DNA of 64,000 nucleotides, taken from NCBI GenBank assembly GCA_038239005.1, contig JBBSFE010000001.1:1-64000 (forward strand), read 5' to 3'. The notes below the pieces were generated by a model, which did no database searches, had not been told where the DNA came from, and saw nothing but the letters and a program-made list of their open reading frames with translations. Both the position numbers and the translations under genes were made by a program. The stretch is from DASXHD01 sp038239005. GTDB lineage: Bacteria; Myxococcota_A; Polyangia; Polyangiales; Polyangiaceae. Positions 25,849 through 34,663 of the stretch are shown in pieces (position 1 is the stretch's first letter; every line of letters starts with the position of its first letter).

Positions 25849-27078
25849 TCAATGGAGGACGCGTGTTTTGATGTTCGAGGGTAAGTCGGCGATGGCGTCT
25901 GCGATGGCGCTGGCGACGTCTTGCTCGACGTCCATCACGAGGTAGCCGACCGTCGGATCGGTCGCGAGCATTTGCGTGCGGATGTTGGCGCCGAGCTCGC
26001 TGACGATGCGGTTCACCGCGCCGAGCACGCCCGGCACGTTCTTGTGCACGTTGAGGATGCGATGCGTGCCTTTGGCTTGTGGGATCTCGACCTGCGGGAA
26101 ATTCACCGCGCCGGTCGTGGTGCCTGCGTTCGTGAGCTTGATGAGCGAGGTCGCGACTTCTCGACCGATGGCCTCTTGCGCTTCCTCGGTGGAGCCGCCG
26201 ATGTGCGGCGTGAGGATCACGTTCGGCAAACCGCGGAGCTCGGTGGCGAAGCCGTCGGAGTTGGACTCGGGCTCGTCCGGGTAGACGTCGATCGCGGCGC
26301 CGCCCACGCGCCCATCGCGAAGCGCAGCGGCAAGCGCATCGATGCGAACCACCGTGCCGCGGCTTGCGTTGATGAGATGCGCGCCGGATTTGATTTGGCC
26401 GAGCTCCGTTGCGCCGATCATCTCGTGCGTTTCGCGCGTGGCCGGAACGTGAAGCGTGACGAAGTCGCTGTCGCGAAGGAGCGCTTCGAGTGATTCGAGC
26501 GAGCGGTTGTTGCCCATCGGAAGCTTGGTTGCGATGTCGAAGAAGACGACACGCATGCCCATCGCCTCGGCGAGCACGCCCACTTGCGAGCCGATGTGGC
26601 CGTAGCCCACGATGCCGAGCGTCTTGTTGCGGATCTCGTGGCAATGCGCTGCGGCTTTGCGCCAGCGCCCCTCGTGAACCTCGCGCGATCGATCTCCGAG
26701 CTGCCGCGCGAGAACGACGATCTCGGCGATGACGAGCTCGGCAACGCTGCGCGTGTTCGAAAACGGAGCATTGAAAACGGGAACGCCGCGCTCGGATGCC
26801 GCGTCGACCTCTACTTGGTTCGTGCCGATGCAAAAGCAACCCACGGAAAGCAGGCGCTTCGCATTCGCATGGCAGAGGACGTCGCGCGTGACGTGGGTCT
26901 TGCTGCGGATGCCGAGGATGTGAATGCCGTCGAGGCGGGCGGCGAGCTCGTCGGGCTTGAGAGCCTGTTTGACGAGCTCGACCTGGAATGTCTCGCGTTC
27001 GAAGAGCTCTTTCGCGCCGGGGTGAATCCCTTCGAGCAAGAGAACCTTCAATTTGTTTTTCGCGAGCGAGTGGCTCAT
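25849..27078 (-). CDS. serA: D-3-phosphoglycerate dehydrogenase SerA
   Basis: The 409-residue enzyme starts serine synthesis by oxidising 3-phosphoglycerate with NAD. It has the NAD-binding G-Y-G-H-I-G-S-Q (about 157), the N-A-S-R-G-T-V-V substrate Arg, T-P-H-I-G-G-S-T-E-E-A-Q with the catalytic His, and a C-terminal ACT domain (about 338-409) expected to give serine feedback. Its size matches the 410-residue E. coli form. It is divergent from a metallophosphatase gene across 14 bp. Confidence 0.95.
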   Translation of the reverse strand: MSHSLAKNKLKVLLLEGIHPGAKELFERETFQVELVKQALKPDELAARLDGIHILGIRSKTHVTRDVLCHANAKRLLSVGCFCIGTNQVEVDAASERGVPVFNAPFSNTRSVAELVIAEIVVLARQLGDRSREVHEGRWRKAAAHCHEIRNKTLGIVGYGHIGSQVGVLAEAMGMRVVFFDIATKLPMGNNRSLESLEALLRDSDFVTLHVPATRETHEMIGATELGQIKSGAHLINASRGTVVRIDALAAALRDGRVGGAAIDVYPDEPESNSDGFATELRGLPNVILTPHIGGSTEEAQEAIGREVATSLIKLTNAGTTTGAVNFPQVEIPQAKGTHRILNVHKNVPGVLGAVNRIVSELGANIRTQMLATDPTVGYLVMDVEQDVASAIADAIADLPSNIKTRVLH

Positions 27079-27092
27079 GGTAGCGGGCGATT

Positions 27093-28340
27093 ATGCACAA
27101 AGTCGTCGCCCTCGTGTGCATTACGCTCTCCGCGAGGCTCCTCTTCGCATGCGACGACGCCTCGGCCCTGGGCGCAGACGACGCCGGCACCGAGGCCGAA
27201 GCCGGGCGCACATGCGCGGGAACGGGCGTGACGAAGGGCCCATGGGTCCTCGCCGTCGATGACACACATGCCGTCATTCGATGGGAGACGTGTCGCAACG
27301 GAACGCTCGGCACGGTCGCCGTCACGCCCGAAGGTGGCGCCGCATTCGTCGCCGGCTCGACCGAGAGCGAGACCGATCTCACGATCGAGCATCGCGCGGT
27401 GCTGAATTTCAACGCCACAACGGACTACGCGGGCGCGTGGTTCATGCACGAAGCGCCGCTCGAGTCGCTCACGCAAGGCACTTGTTACGACTATCGCTTG
27501 GACGCTGACACCACGCGCGTCGGGCGCTTCTGCACCGCGAAGCCGAGCGGTGCTCCGCTCCGATTGCTCGCGATCGGCGACACCAACGTCGGGCTCGGCG
27601 ATTCGGCAGCCAATGTGCTTTCGCACGTCATCCCGATGGCGCCCGACTTCACGATGCACCTCGGCGACATCGAATACTACGACAGCGGCTTCGACACCTG
27701 GCAGCTCTGGGACCAGATCATGCGGCCGCTTCTCGCGCGTGGCGCATTCTTTCCGGCGATCGGAAACCACGAGAGCGAAACGCCCGACGAATACACGGAC
27801 TACACCGAGCGCTTCTTCCACGGCACCGGCTTCGCGGGCAACGACGAGTACTACCGGTTCGAATCGGGCGGCGTTCAGTTCTTCGTCCTCGACACACAGG
27901 ACTCGACCGACGCAACGTCGGCACAAGCCGGTTGGTTCGCGCAGCAGATCGTGCAGGTCGAGCAAGAGCCGGGCTACCGATTCTCGATTGTCTACTTTCA
28001 CAAACCGTTCGTCACGTGTGGCGACACCGGAGACGATCCGCTCGCGCGCCAGTTCTTCGAGCCGCTATTTCTCGCGCACAAGGTCCCGCTCGTTCTTCAA
28101 GCGCACATGCACGGCTACGAGCGATTCGACTTCGGCAACATCACGTACGTCACGACAGCCGGCGGCGGCGGCGCCATCAACAACCCAAACGAGAACATCC
28201 AACGCGACTACTGCGGCTCGCGCGTCGCGTCGGGCGCCTTCTACCACGCCACGATCATCGACATCGCCGCAGGCATCCACGGCACCGTCGTCGACGACCA
28301 AGGCACGGTCCGCGACACGTTCGACATCGCCGCTCCTTGA
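27093..28340 (+). CDS. Purple-acid-phosphatase-like metallophosphoesterase lipoprotein
   Basis: The 415-residue product has a lipoprotein signal (LLFAC, Cys about 20), an N-terminal fibronectin-like domain (about 45-150) and a metallophosphoesterase domain. Metal motifs are I-G-D-T-N, H-L-G-D-I-E-Y-Y, I-G-N-H-E, Y-F-H-K-P-F and Q-A-H-M-H-G-Y-E-R, the order seen in purple acid phosphatases. It probably hydrolyses phosphomonoesters outside the cytoplasm. It is divergent from serA and convergent with the TrmH gene, with 6 bp between stops. Confidence 0.85.
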   Translation: MHKVVALVCITLSARLLFACDDASALGADDAGTEAEAGRTCAGTGVTKGPWVLAVDDTHAVIRWETCRNGTLGTVAVTPEGGAAFVAGSTESETDLTIEHRAVLNFNATTDYAGAWFMHEAPLESLTQGTCYDYRLDADTTRVGRFCTAKPSGAPLRLLAIGDTNVGLGDSAANVLSHVIPMAPDFTMHLGDIEYYDSGFDTWQLWDQIMRPLLARGAFFPAIGNHESETPDEYTDYTERFFHGTGFAGNDEYYRFESGGVQFFVLDTQDSTDATSAQAGWFAQQIVQVEQEPGYRFSIVYFHKPFVTCGDTGDDPLARQFFEPLFLAHKVPLVLQAHMHGYERFDFGNITYVTTAGGGGAINNPNENIQRDYCGSRVASGAFYHATIIDIAAGIHGTVVDDQGTVRDTFDIAAP

Positions 28341-28346
28341 TGCCAC

Positions 28347-29069
28347 CTACATTTTGGAGATGAGGATGCCCGTGGCGACGGCGACGTTGAGGGACTCGAT
28401 CGTGGAGGAGCCCGAGATCGACACGACGTCGGTGAGGTGCGGGCGGATGCGGGCGCTGATGCCTTCGCGTTCGTGACCGACGACGAGCACGACGGGGCGC
28501 GTGAATGCGTAGGTGAGGGCGCTCGTCTTCGCGTGGCCGTCGGCGCCGACAATGGTGATGTTTTGTTTGCGCAGGCGCGCGAGCGTGTCGGCGAGATCGG
28601 TCGTGCGTGAGATCGCGACGTGCTCGGCGCCGCCTTCTGCGACGCGTACGGCGTCGGGCGCAAGCGCGGGGTGTGGTGCGGGCGCGCCGAGGATCATCGC
28701 GTCGATGCCGAAGAATGCGGCCGTGCGGATGATCGCGCCGACGTTGTAAGGGTTGCGAACGCGGTCGAGGGCGATCGCCGCGCCTTTGCGTCGCACGAGG
28801 AGCTCGGCGAGGTCGGCCTGCGCGATGAACTTCCGCGCCTTCGCGACGACGCAAAGGCCCTCGTGATTCTGTGATTGCGCGAGGCGCGCGAGCGCGTCGG
28901 ATCGCTCCTCTTTGCACGGGAGGCCCCGCTGCGATGCGAACCGCACGAGCGCGTCGAGCTCACCATGCACTTCGCGCGCGAACGCGATGCGCTCGATGTC
29001 GTCGCGTCGCATCTCGAAGACTGCGAGCCCCGCGCGCAGGCCGTAAATCGTTTCGGGGGCTCCGCTCAT
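28347..29069 (-). CDS. TrmH/SpoU-family RNA 2'-O-ribose methyltransferase
   Basis: The 240-residue SPOUT enzyme shows motif 1 (L-D-R-V-R-N-P-Y-N-V-G-A), motif 2 (L-V-V-G-H-E-R-E-G-I-S) and motif 3 (S-T-I-E-S-L-N-V-A-V-A-T-G), which form the SAM-binding knot. It should methylate a ribose in rRNA or tRNA; the exact target cannot be told. The ATG at 29069 overlaps the stop of the upstream gene (ATGA), so it is the third cistron of a coupled operon otherwise made of exported proteins. Confidence 0.88.
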   Translation of the reverse strand: MSGAPETIYGLRAGLAVFEMRRDDIERIAFAREVHGELDALVRFASQRGLPCKEERSDALARLAQSQNHEGLCVVAKARKFIAQADLAELLVRRKGAAIALDRVRNPYNVGAIIRTAAFFGIDAMILGAPAPHPALAPDAVRVAEGGAEHVAISRTTDLADTLARLRKQNITIVGADGHAKTSALTYAFTRPVVLVVGHEREGISARIRPHLTDVVSISGSSTIESLNVAVATGILISKM

Positions 29070-29752
29070 GGATCGAGGACGAGTCGAACCGGTTCGCTTT
29101 GCGGACATGGGGTTTGCAGCGCTTTGCCGCCCACCTCCGCGACGTCGCAACGATGCGCGAAAATCTCCAGCGGGCCGTCTTTTTCTGCGACGAGCGGCAC
29201 GTCCATCTCGACGACCCACTCTTCGTCGTTGTCGCCTGGCACGTCGACCGTGCCGTCGGCATCGCACGCGGCGTGCGCCCCGCTTTGCCACGTGTAGTCC
29301 CACGGGCCGTTGCCGTGACGTTTGCTGTCGGTGATGGTGCACATCGGGTCGACGTCGATGGCGTACGAAACGTTTCCGACCGTCATCACGACGTGGAATG
29401 TGTCGCCGCGCCACAGCGGACCGTCGGCGGGGACCTTTGCGCTGACGATGTCATGATCGGATGCATAGAGCCCGATGTGAAGCGTGTCGCCGCTCCACGT
29501 GAGACGAATGTCCGAATAGGGCCGCGCTTCGTTTCCGTCTTGCTGAATGAACTTCTCGCGCGCGCTCGTCTGCCAGCTGGGCTCGTCGAGATCGCCGTCG
29601 ACTTTGATCTCACCGATCGCGCGTGGCACGTGAACAACGCGCACCACGCGCTGATGCGCAGGCGCTATGTCGGGTTGGCGCGAGAGCCAGATGGCCGTGC
29701 CAACGGCGGCGATCGCCACGACCGCCGTGGTGACGAGCTCGGAACGCTTCAT
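29066..29752 (-). CDS. Membrane-anchored CBM9-like sugar-binding domain protein
   Basis: The 228-residue protein has an N-terminal anchor helix (about 7-24) and a beta domain with the family 9 carbohydrate-binding pattern: I-K-V-D-G-D-L-D-E-P-S-W, then Y-S-D-I-R-L-T-W and D-T-F-H-V-V-M. Such domains occur in periplasmic or surface sugar-binding and cytochrome-associated proteins. Its ATG overlaps the preceding metallophosphatase stop by one base (TGATG) and its own stop overlaps the TrmH start. Confidence 0.75.
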   Translation of the reverse strand: MKRSELVTTAVVAIAAVGTAIWLSRQPDIAPAHQRVVRVVHVPRAIGEIKVDGDLDEPSWQTSAREKFIQQDGNEARPYSDIRLTWSGDTLHIGLYASDHDIVSAKVPADGPLWRGDTFHVVMTVGNVSYAIDVDPMCTITDSKRHGNGPWDYTWQSGAHAACDADGTVDVPGDNDEEWVVEMDVPLVAEKDGPLEIFAHRCDVAEVGGKALQTPCPQSEPVRLVLDP

Positions 29753-31119
29753 CAGGGCGCGGGCGAGCCGTCCGCGTTCACTGCGAAATGGAACGACGTA
29801 TCGGGCGTGCCGGCCTTGTAGTCGTACATGTCGACCGCGAGTGAACCGTCGCCGCGCTGCGCGACGATGCCGAAACCGTAATTCTGATTCGTCGCGAGCG
29901 GCGCGCCGCCGTTGCCGATGATCACTTCGCGTGGCCGATACGTCGTGTGCGCGTACTCGTGCGAGTGCCCGACCAGCGCGAGCGTGTACGGATACTTCGC
30001 CATGATCGCTTCGCTGGGAGAAACGCCGGGCGTGGTCGTCGTTGCCGCGGGCTCGTGACGAATGATGAACGTATACGTCGACGGCACGGCGAGCGCGGCG
30101 TCGAGCCAGGTCGCTTGTGTGTCGTCCCATGCGTTGGCCGCAACGAAGACGAACTTCGCAGTCCACGAGTTATCGGGCTTGGCGACGTTGATGACGTAAT
30201 AAGGCGTCGTCTTCTGAAGAGGCCCGAGCATGAGCGTCATGAACGATTTGTAGTTGTTGGTTAGCCCGTTCACGTTGCCCGCTCCGCAGTTGCTGACGGT
30301 CGCGCCGGTGCACTCGTGGTTGCCAATGACGGGGAACTGAATACCGCTGTAGCTCCCGCGCGCATTCAAATAGAGCGCGAGCTGCGCGGCTGCCTCGTTC
30401 TGGTACGGATTCGAGAATTGATAGTCGCCCGTCGAGACGACGAACGGCGGCGGCGGCGTAGTTGCTTGGAGGTTCGAGAAGATCGTCGAGATGATCGTCG
30501 TCGGATAGTGCGAGGTGTCATCCTCGCTCGCGGGGCGTGTGTCGCCAACGATGGCGAAGTAGAGAAGTGATTCGGTCCCGCCGTCGATGCCGATGCTCGA
30601 CGTGATACCGCCGTCGTAAATCGTCGGCGCGCCGGCGTCACCGGTGCCGGGGCAGGTCGCCGGTGGTTGCTGGCATTTGTTGAGCGTGGTGTCGCACCAC
30701 CAACCGCCGTAGCAGCCATTCGGCTGACACGACTTGCCGCCCGAGGTGCACGACGTGCAGCCCGCAGTGGTGTTGGGGTCGGCGTAGCCGGGGCATTTGT
30801 TGGCGCCCGCGTCGACGACGGGAGGCGGACCACAGGTCGTGCTCGAGGGATCGACGCATGCATTCGACGAGTCGCCAGTGATCGTCGTGACAGCGGTGCA
30901 TTGAAGCGCGCCACTGCACTCGTCGCCGTTGGGGCATGCGACCGCGCAGTACGAATCGCCGCCGAGCTGCGCGCAGATGCTCCCGCCAGCGCAGTCGGTA
31001 TCGATGACGCACGGCGGACACGGTGATGTCGCTGCGTCGGGCTCGGTCGTGATCGTTTTCGAGCACGCGATCGACACGATCACGAAGCCAACTCCAAGAG
31101 CGACGCGGCGGAGATTCAT
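29752..31119 (-). CDS. Metallophosphoesterase lipoprotein with Cys-rich N-terminal region
   Basis: The 455-residue product has a lipobox (SIACSK, Cys about 19), a Cys-rich segment of about 150 residues (C-x-x-C, D-T-D-C-A-G-G, C-Y-G-G-W-W-C) and a calcineurin-like phosphatase domain. Metal motifs are I-V-G-D-T-R, S-T-G-D-Y-Q, I-G-N-H-E-C, I-I-R-H-E-P and V-G-H-S-H-E-Y. It is the first gene of a three-gene coupled operon with the CBM9-like and TrmH genes, divergent from a kinase gene. Confidence 0.85.
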   Translation of the reverse strand: MNLRRVALGVGFVIVSIACSKTITTEPDAATSPCPPCVIDTDCAGGSICAQLGGDSYCAVACPNGDECSGALQCTAVTTITGDSSNACVDPSSTTCGPPPVVDAGANKCPGYADPNTTAGCTSCTSGGKSCQPNGCYGGWWCDTTLNKCQQPPATCPGTGDAGAPTIYDGGITSSIGIDGGTESLLYFAIVGDTRPASEDDTSHYPTTIISTIFSNLQATTPPPPFVVSTGDYQFSNPYQNEAAAQLALYLNARGSYSGIQFPVIGNHECTGATVSNCGAGNVNGLTNNYKSFMTLMLGPLQKTTPYYVINVAKPDNSWTAKFVFVAANAWDDTQATWLDAALAVPSTYTFIIRHEPAATTTTPGVSPSEAIMAKYPYTLALVGHSHEYAHTTYRPREVIIGNGGAPLATNQNYGFGIVAQRGDGSLAVDMYDYKAGTPDTSFHFAVNADGSPAP

Positions 31120-31207
31120 CGCGACAATGTCTGCCGTTCGTACGCACTGTGCAACGATTTGCACGCCTCTCGCCGCGGATTCGCGGCGTTTTCCGCGCAT
31201 TGTCGTC

Positions 31208-31223
31208 TGGCACGCGCACTGCA
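31208..31223 (+). promoter_or_regulatory. Near-consensus sigma-54 (-24/-12) promoter
   Basis: TGGCACGCGCACTGCA matches the sigma-54 consensus TGGCACG-N4-TTGCA at 11 of 12 positions, with GG and GC exactly ten bases apart. The predicted start of transcription is near 31234, only about 2 nt before the kinase ATG at 31236. Confidence 0.55.
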
Positions 31224-31235
31224 TCGATGCGGATA

Positions 31236-32471
31236 ATGGTCGCGCACGCATTCGGCAAATACGAAGTCGTTCGTTGCATAGGCCAAGGCGGCATGGGCAC
31301 GGTGTGGGAGGGGCGACACGTCTCGCTCGGCACACACGTCGCGATCAAAGTGATCGAACGCGACCTCCCCGCCGGCGACGACGCCGACATGCGCCGCCGA
31401 TTCGAAACGGAAGCGCGCGCGGCCGCTGCGCTCGAATCCAAACACACGATTCGCATTTTCGATCACGGCACGACGGGCGACGGCAAACCGTACATCGTGA
31501 TGGAGCTCCTCACGGGCGAGTCGCTCGACGCTTGCATCACGCGCAAGGGCACGCTCTCGCTCGCCGAGACTGCGCACGTGATTCGCCAGGTGTGCCGCGG
31601 TCTCGCGCACGCGCACGAGCACGGGATCATTCATCGCGATCTGAAACCGGAGAACGTCTTTCTCGCCAAGCGCGAAGAAGACGACGAAGCGACCGCGAAA
31701 ATTTTGGACTTCGGCATCGCCAAGCTGAAGAAAGCACCCGGCGAAGAAGACGCAACGACGGCCACGAAAACCGGAACGATCCTCGGCACGCCTTTCTACA
31801 TGTCGCCCGAGCAAGCGCGCGGTTTTCGCGAGGTCGATCACCGCACCGATTTGTGGTCTGTCGCCGTCATTGCGTATCAGTGCACCACGGGTCGTCTTCC
31901 GTTCGACGGTGACACGCTCGGTGATTTGCTCGTTAAGATCAGCACCGCGCCAATCCCGATTCCATCGCGCGTGAACCCGACGCTGCCACGTGCGTTCGAC
32001 CTCTGGTTTGCGCGCGCGCTCGAACGTGATCCGCGTGCCCGGTTTTCGAGCGCGAGCGAGCTCGCCGACACACTCGAGTTTGCCGCAGGCTCGGTGCCCG
32101 CAATCGCCGAGACGGTCGGCCAGGCCGTGCCGCTTCGCCGCCCGAGCAAAGTGCGAATGGCGCTCTCCTTCAGCGCGGCGTTCGTCGGCGTCGCCTGCGC
32201 GGCGTGGCTCGTGACGCGTCTCGTTCAAACGCACAACGGTCGGATGACGCCACTCGTGAGCGTCCTCGATGCGGTCCCCGCAGCAGTCGGCGAGCCTGTG
32301 GTGATGGAGCAGCTCGAAACGCTTTCGTCGCCCATTCCGACGGCGACCGAATCGGCCACGTCGGCCGGCGCAGAGCCGCTGCGTCCGCACGTGGTCGTCG
32401 TGAAATCGCAGCCGTCCGTGAACCCGACCGTATCGCCGTCGGCCTCGGCGGATCTCGGCGCGGGGTTCTGA
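31236..32471 (+). CDS. Membrane Ser/Thr protein kinase (PknB-like)
   Basis: A 411-residue Hanks kinase: glycine loop G-Q-G-G-M-G-T-V, V-A-I-K, H-R-D-L-K-P-E-N, D-F-G-I-A-K and a well-formed activation segment ending S-P-E-Q. One transmembrane helix follows the domain (about residues 300-320 in this numbering). A Ser/Thr/Pro-rich outer tail of about 80 residues holds no recognisable fold. The ATG at 31236 is chosen because a sigma-54-like promoter at 31208-31223 would start transcription near 31234; an ATG at 31227 adds three residues. Confidence 0.9.
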   Translation: MVAHAFGKYEVVRCIGQGGMGTVWEGRHVSLGTHVAIKVIERDLPAGDDADMRRRFETEARAAAALESKHTIRIFDHGTTGDGKPYIVMELLTGESLDACITRKGTLSLAETAHVIRQVCRGLAHAHEHGIIHRDLKPENVFLAKREEDDEATAKILDFGIAKLKKAPGEEDATTATKTGTILGTPFYMSPEQARGFREVDHRTDLWSVAVIAYQCTTGRLPFDGDTLGDLLVKISTAPIPIPSRVNPTLPRAFDLWFARALERDPRARFSSASELADTLEFAAGSVPAIAETVGQAVPLRRPSKVRMALSFSAAFVGVACAAWLVTRLVQTHNGRMTPLVSVLDAVPAAVGEPVVMEQLETLSSPIPTATESATSAGAEPLRPHVVVVKSQPSVNPTVSPSASADLGAGF

Positions 32472-32512
32472 CCCAAGCTCGACGACGCTCGGTGCGTCGA
32501 AGCGCATGAACC

Positions 32513-33376
32513 ATGCGCGTGGTGCGATTTGCGACCGCGGCGCTGGCCGTGGCGTGCGCGCGCGAGGTACCGCCGGCTGCGGTTTCGCTGCCGTTCGTCG
32601 TGGCCTCGCCGCAAGCGCCGAAAGGCGAGTGCCTCCCAGGCTCGCTCGACGTGTGCCACGCGCTTGCGCACCGCGTGCTGCCGACCGATCCGCGGCATGC
32701 GTTTCAATACGAATCGCTCGCATGCGAAGGCGGAATGGTCGCGGCGTGCGGTGAGCTCGGTTGGATGATGCTGCGAGGTGTGTGGGGCGCATCCGACACC
32801 AACGAAGCATTGTTTCTCATCGAAGGCGCATGTAGCGCCGGGCTCGTCGAGAGCTGCGTGATGGTGGGCGTGCTTGATCGCGATGCACATCACGACGACG
32901 CCGCGGCCGCGGAAATTTTCCGGCACTACTGCGACGATCGCTCGGTGGGCGCCGCCTGCGACGAGCTCGGCTCGATGGTGGAGAGCGGTCGCGGCTTCGC
33001 AGCCGATCGCGATGCAGCCGCGCGCATCTTCGAGCACGCATGCGCGCTCGGCTCGCCGGCAGGATGTGGCGACTTCGGACGCGTCATCGCCGCATCGAAC
33101 CCAACGCGTAGCCACGCGCTCCTCGCCGGCGCCTGCCGCGCGCACGATGGTCGCTCGTGTTACGCGCTCGGTCGATACGAGCTCTCGTGCAATCTCGGCG
33201 TGCCACAAGGTTGCCTCGCGGTGGCCGCATCGATCGACAGCTCCGCGCGCTCGCTGCAAGCGCTCTGGTGGATCGATCGCGCGTGCGACCAACGCGAAGC
33301 GAGCGCATGCGAAACGCTCGCCCTACGCATCAACGCGCCGCACCTTCATGCGCGAGCGCGAGCTTTGACCCAATGA
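32513..33376 (+). CDS. Sel1-repeat lipoprotein
   Basis: The 287-residue product has a short lipoprotein signal (AVACAR, Cys about 15) and then at least five Sel1-like repeats with paired Cys (for example A-C-E-G-G-M-V-A-A-C-G-E-L-G and A-C-A-L-G-S-P-A-G-C-G-D-F). The form is that of the Cys-rich Hcp/Sel1 proteins, helical solenoids that bind partner proteins. It begins 41 bp after the kinase gene and is probably co-transcribed. A hairpin (CGGGCGC-AGA-GCGCCCG, 33381-33397) lies just after the stop. Confidence 0.78.
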   Translation: MRVVRFATAALAVACAREVPPAAVSLPFVVASPQAPKGECLPGSLDVCHALAHRVLPTDPRHAFQYESLACEGGMVAACGELGWMMLRGVWGASDTNEALFLIEGACSAGLVESCVMVGVLDRDAHHDDAAAAEIFRHYCDDRSVGAACDELGSMVESGRGFAADRDAAARIFEHACALGSPAGCGDFGRVIAASNPTRSHALLAGACRAHDGRSCYALGRYELSCNLGVPQGCLAVAASIDSSARSLQALWWIDRACDQREASACETLALRINAPHLHARARALTQ

Positions 33377-33380
33377 CCAT

Positions 33381-33397
33381 CGGGCGCAGAGCGCCCG
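33381..33397 (+). terminator. Hairpin after the Sel1 gene, possible terminator
   Basis: CGGGCGC (33381-33387) pairs perfectly with GCGCCCG (33391-33397) over an AGA loop, five bases after the Sel1 gene stop. No T run follows, so termination is only a possibility. Confidence 0.35.
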
Positions 33398-33409
33398 GAG
33401 TAGAGAAGA

Positions 33410-33620
33410 GCGGCTGAAGGAGAGACTTCGTCAGCGTGCGGTGATGATTGGTGCGCGTTGCAAAGTAACGTTTCGGTTGTTTTGGGCGGAGTTGTCATTC
33501 GAGGTTAATCGAACTTGGTTGCGCTGCCCTCCACGCGTTTTAGGCCGCCCAGTATTTGTACGGCCCCCCGGCCGGCAAGGCTGGGGCCCCACGCTCACCC
33601 GAAGTCCCTCCTTCAGCCGC
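33410..33620. repeat. 211-bp non-coding element bounded by long inverted repeats (MITE-like)
   Basis: The left end (33410-33430, beginning GCGGCTGAAGGAG) matches the reverse complement of the right end (33600-33620) at 20 of 21 positions. After a 2-4 nt offset the match continues as AGCGTGCGG against AGCGTGGGG. The inside has no gene and is more AT-rich than the neighbours, with a GC-rich imperfect hairpin near 33560-33590. It sits between two convergent genes, and the right repeat encodes the last residues and stop of the DIP1984 gene. No target-site duplication is evident. Confidence 0.55.
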
Positions 33621-34092
33621 CTTTCTTTTTCGAAATGTCGACTTTCCAGTTCGTTGCTTGAATGTGCACGTTGAGATCGCGAAGCTTCTTGGCGATGTCG
33701 TCCGATTGCTTTTGCAGCTTGGCGACAGGGATCACGCTGACCCATTTGATCTCGCGCATGCCGTAACGCGAGGGCTCCTTGCGCGTCGCTTCGATCGCCG
33801 CTTGAAGCAAACCGTGTTTTGCCGTGAGTGCGTCGCGCTCCGCCATTGCATGCGTGAGCGAGCGCCCATCGGGAAGCTTCGCCGAAATGTTGGCGTGGTT
33901 GATATCGGTGACGAGCTTCGAGAGCTGGTCTTGGATGTCGAACGATTGCTTCATGAGCTCGTTCGGATCTTCATGAGGCTTGTCGCCCTCTTGAACCATC
34001 GCGTTGGCCGCGATGCGTTCGCGCAGCGATGCGGATTTCTTCTGCAGATCCGAGCGAAGAAGGAGTGCCTCAGCGAGCATCATTGTCGCCAT
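33613..34092 (-). CDS. DIP1984/septicolysin family protein
   Basis: The 159-residue cytosolic, largely helical protein fits the DIP1984 family by its opening L-A-E-A-L-L-L-R-S-D-L-Q-K-K, V-Q-E-G-D-K-P-H-E-D-P and D-I-N-H-A-N. The family has no settled function in bacteria. The last residues (K-K-K-G-G) and the stop lie in the right inverted repeat of the 33410-33620 element, so the C-terminus may have been changed by it. It is divergent from a lipoprotein gene across 25 bp. Confidence 0.82.
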   Translation of the reverse strand: MATMMLAEALLLRSDLQKKSASLRERIAANAMVQEGDKPHEDPNELMKQSFDIQDQLSKLVTDINHANISAKLPDGRSLTHAMAERDALTAKHGLLQAAIEATRKEPSRYGMREIKWVSVIPVAKLQKQSDDIAKKLRDLNVHIQATNWKVDISKKKGG

Positions 34093-34117
34093 GGAAGCAT
34101 TTTAGCTAGGCTGAGGC

Positions 34118-34663
34118 ATGCGCTTATTCTTCGTTCTTGGCGGTGTCGGTTCGGCGATCGTGGCGGTGCATTGCAGCGCCGCACCCACGCAGCATTCATT
34201 TCCACAACAACATCGCCCGACGGTCGCCGCTTGCTCGACGACACGACCACCGGGGATCACGACCGACGGCGGGCTCGTGGGCACGTGCGCGACCGACGCC
34301 GATTGCACGCAAGGCACGAACGGTCGCTGCGGCCCCAGCCAAGCCAAGGGCTATAGCTGCAGCTACGATCTCTGCTTCACCGACACCGACTGCGCCGCGG
34401 GCACTTCGTGCAACTGCTCGCCGCAAGGCAACGCATGTCTCCCGTCGACCTGCCGAAGCGACGCAGATTGCGCAGGGCTCGGCTGCTCGCCGACGTACGA
34501 CACATCATGCGGCGCGTACCATGGCACTCAAGGCATTTACTGCCACACCAAGGACGACACGTGCACGGACGACACTGATTGCACCGAGGGCGGCGCCGGC
34601 TACTGCGCGTATCAACTCGATGTCGGCCACTGGGCCTGCTCGTACGGGTTCTGCGCAGGATGA
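34118..34663 (+). CDS. Cys-rich lipoprotein
   Basis: The 181-residue product has a lipoprotein signal (VAVHCS, Cys about 19) and about 20 Cys residues in repeats of the form D-A-D-C, D-T-D-C-A-A-G-T-S-C and S-D-A-D-C-A-G-L-G-C. It resembles the Dickkopf-like Cys-rich modules of myxobacterial surface proteins. The role is unknown. Its stop overlaps the start of the next gene, a dihaem cytochrome (ATGA). Confidence 0.7.
   Translation: MRLFFVLGGVGSAIVAVHCSAAPTQHSFPQQHRPTVAACSTTRPPGITTDGGLVGTCATDADCTQGTNGRCGPSQAKGYSCSYDLCFTDTDCAAGTSCNCSPQGNACLPSTCRSDADCAGLGCSPTYDTSCGAYHGTQGIYCHTKDDTCTDDTDCTEGGAGYCAYQLDVGHWACSYGFCAG

Noticed and set aside
31116..32810. Minus-strand frame of 564 codons opposite the kinase at 31236
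   Set aside because: Antisense shadow with low-complexity composition; the plus strand shows every kinase motif.
34092..34107. GG-N10-GC site before the Cys-rich lipoprotein gene
   Set aside because: Only about 8 of 12 consensus positions; such weak matches are expected by chance in GC-rich DNA.
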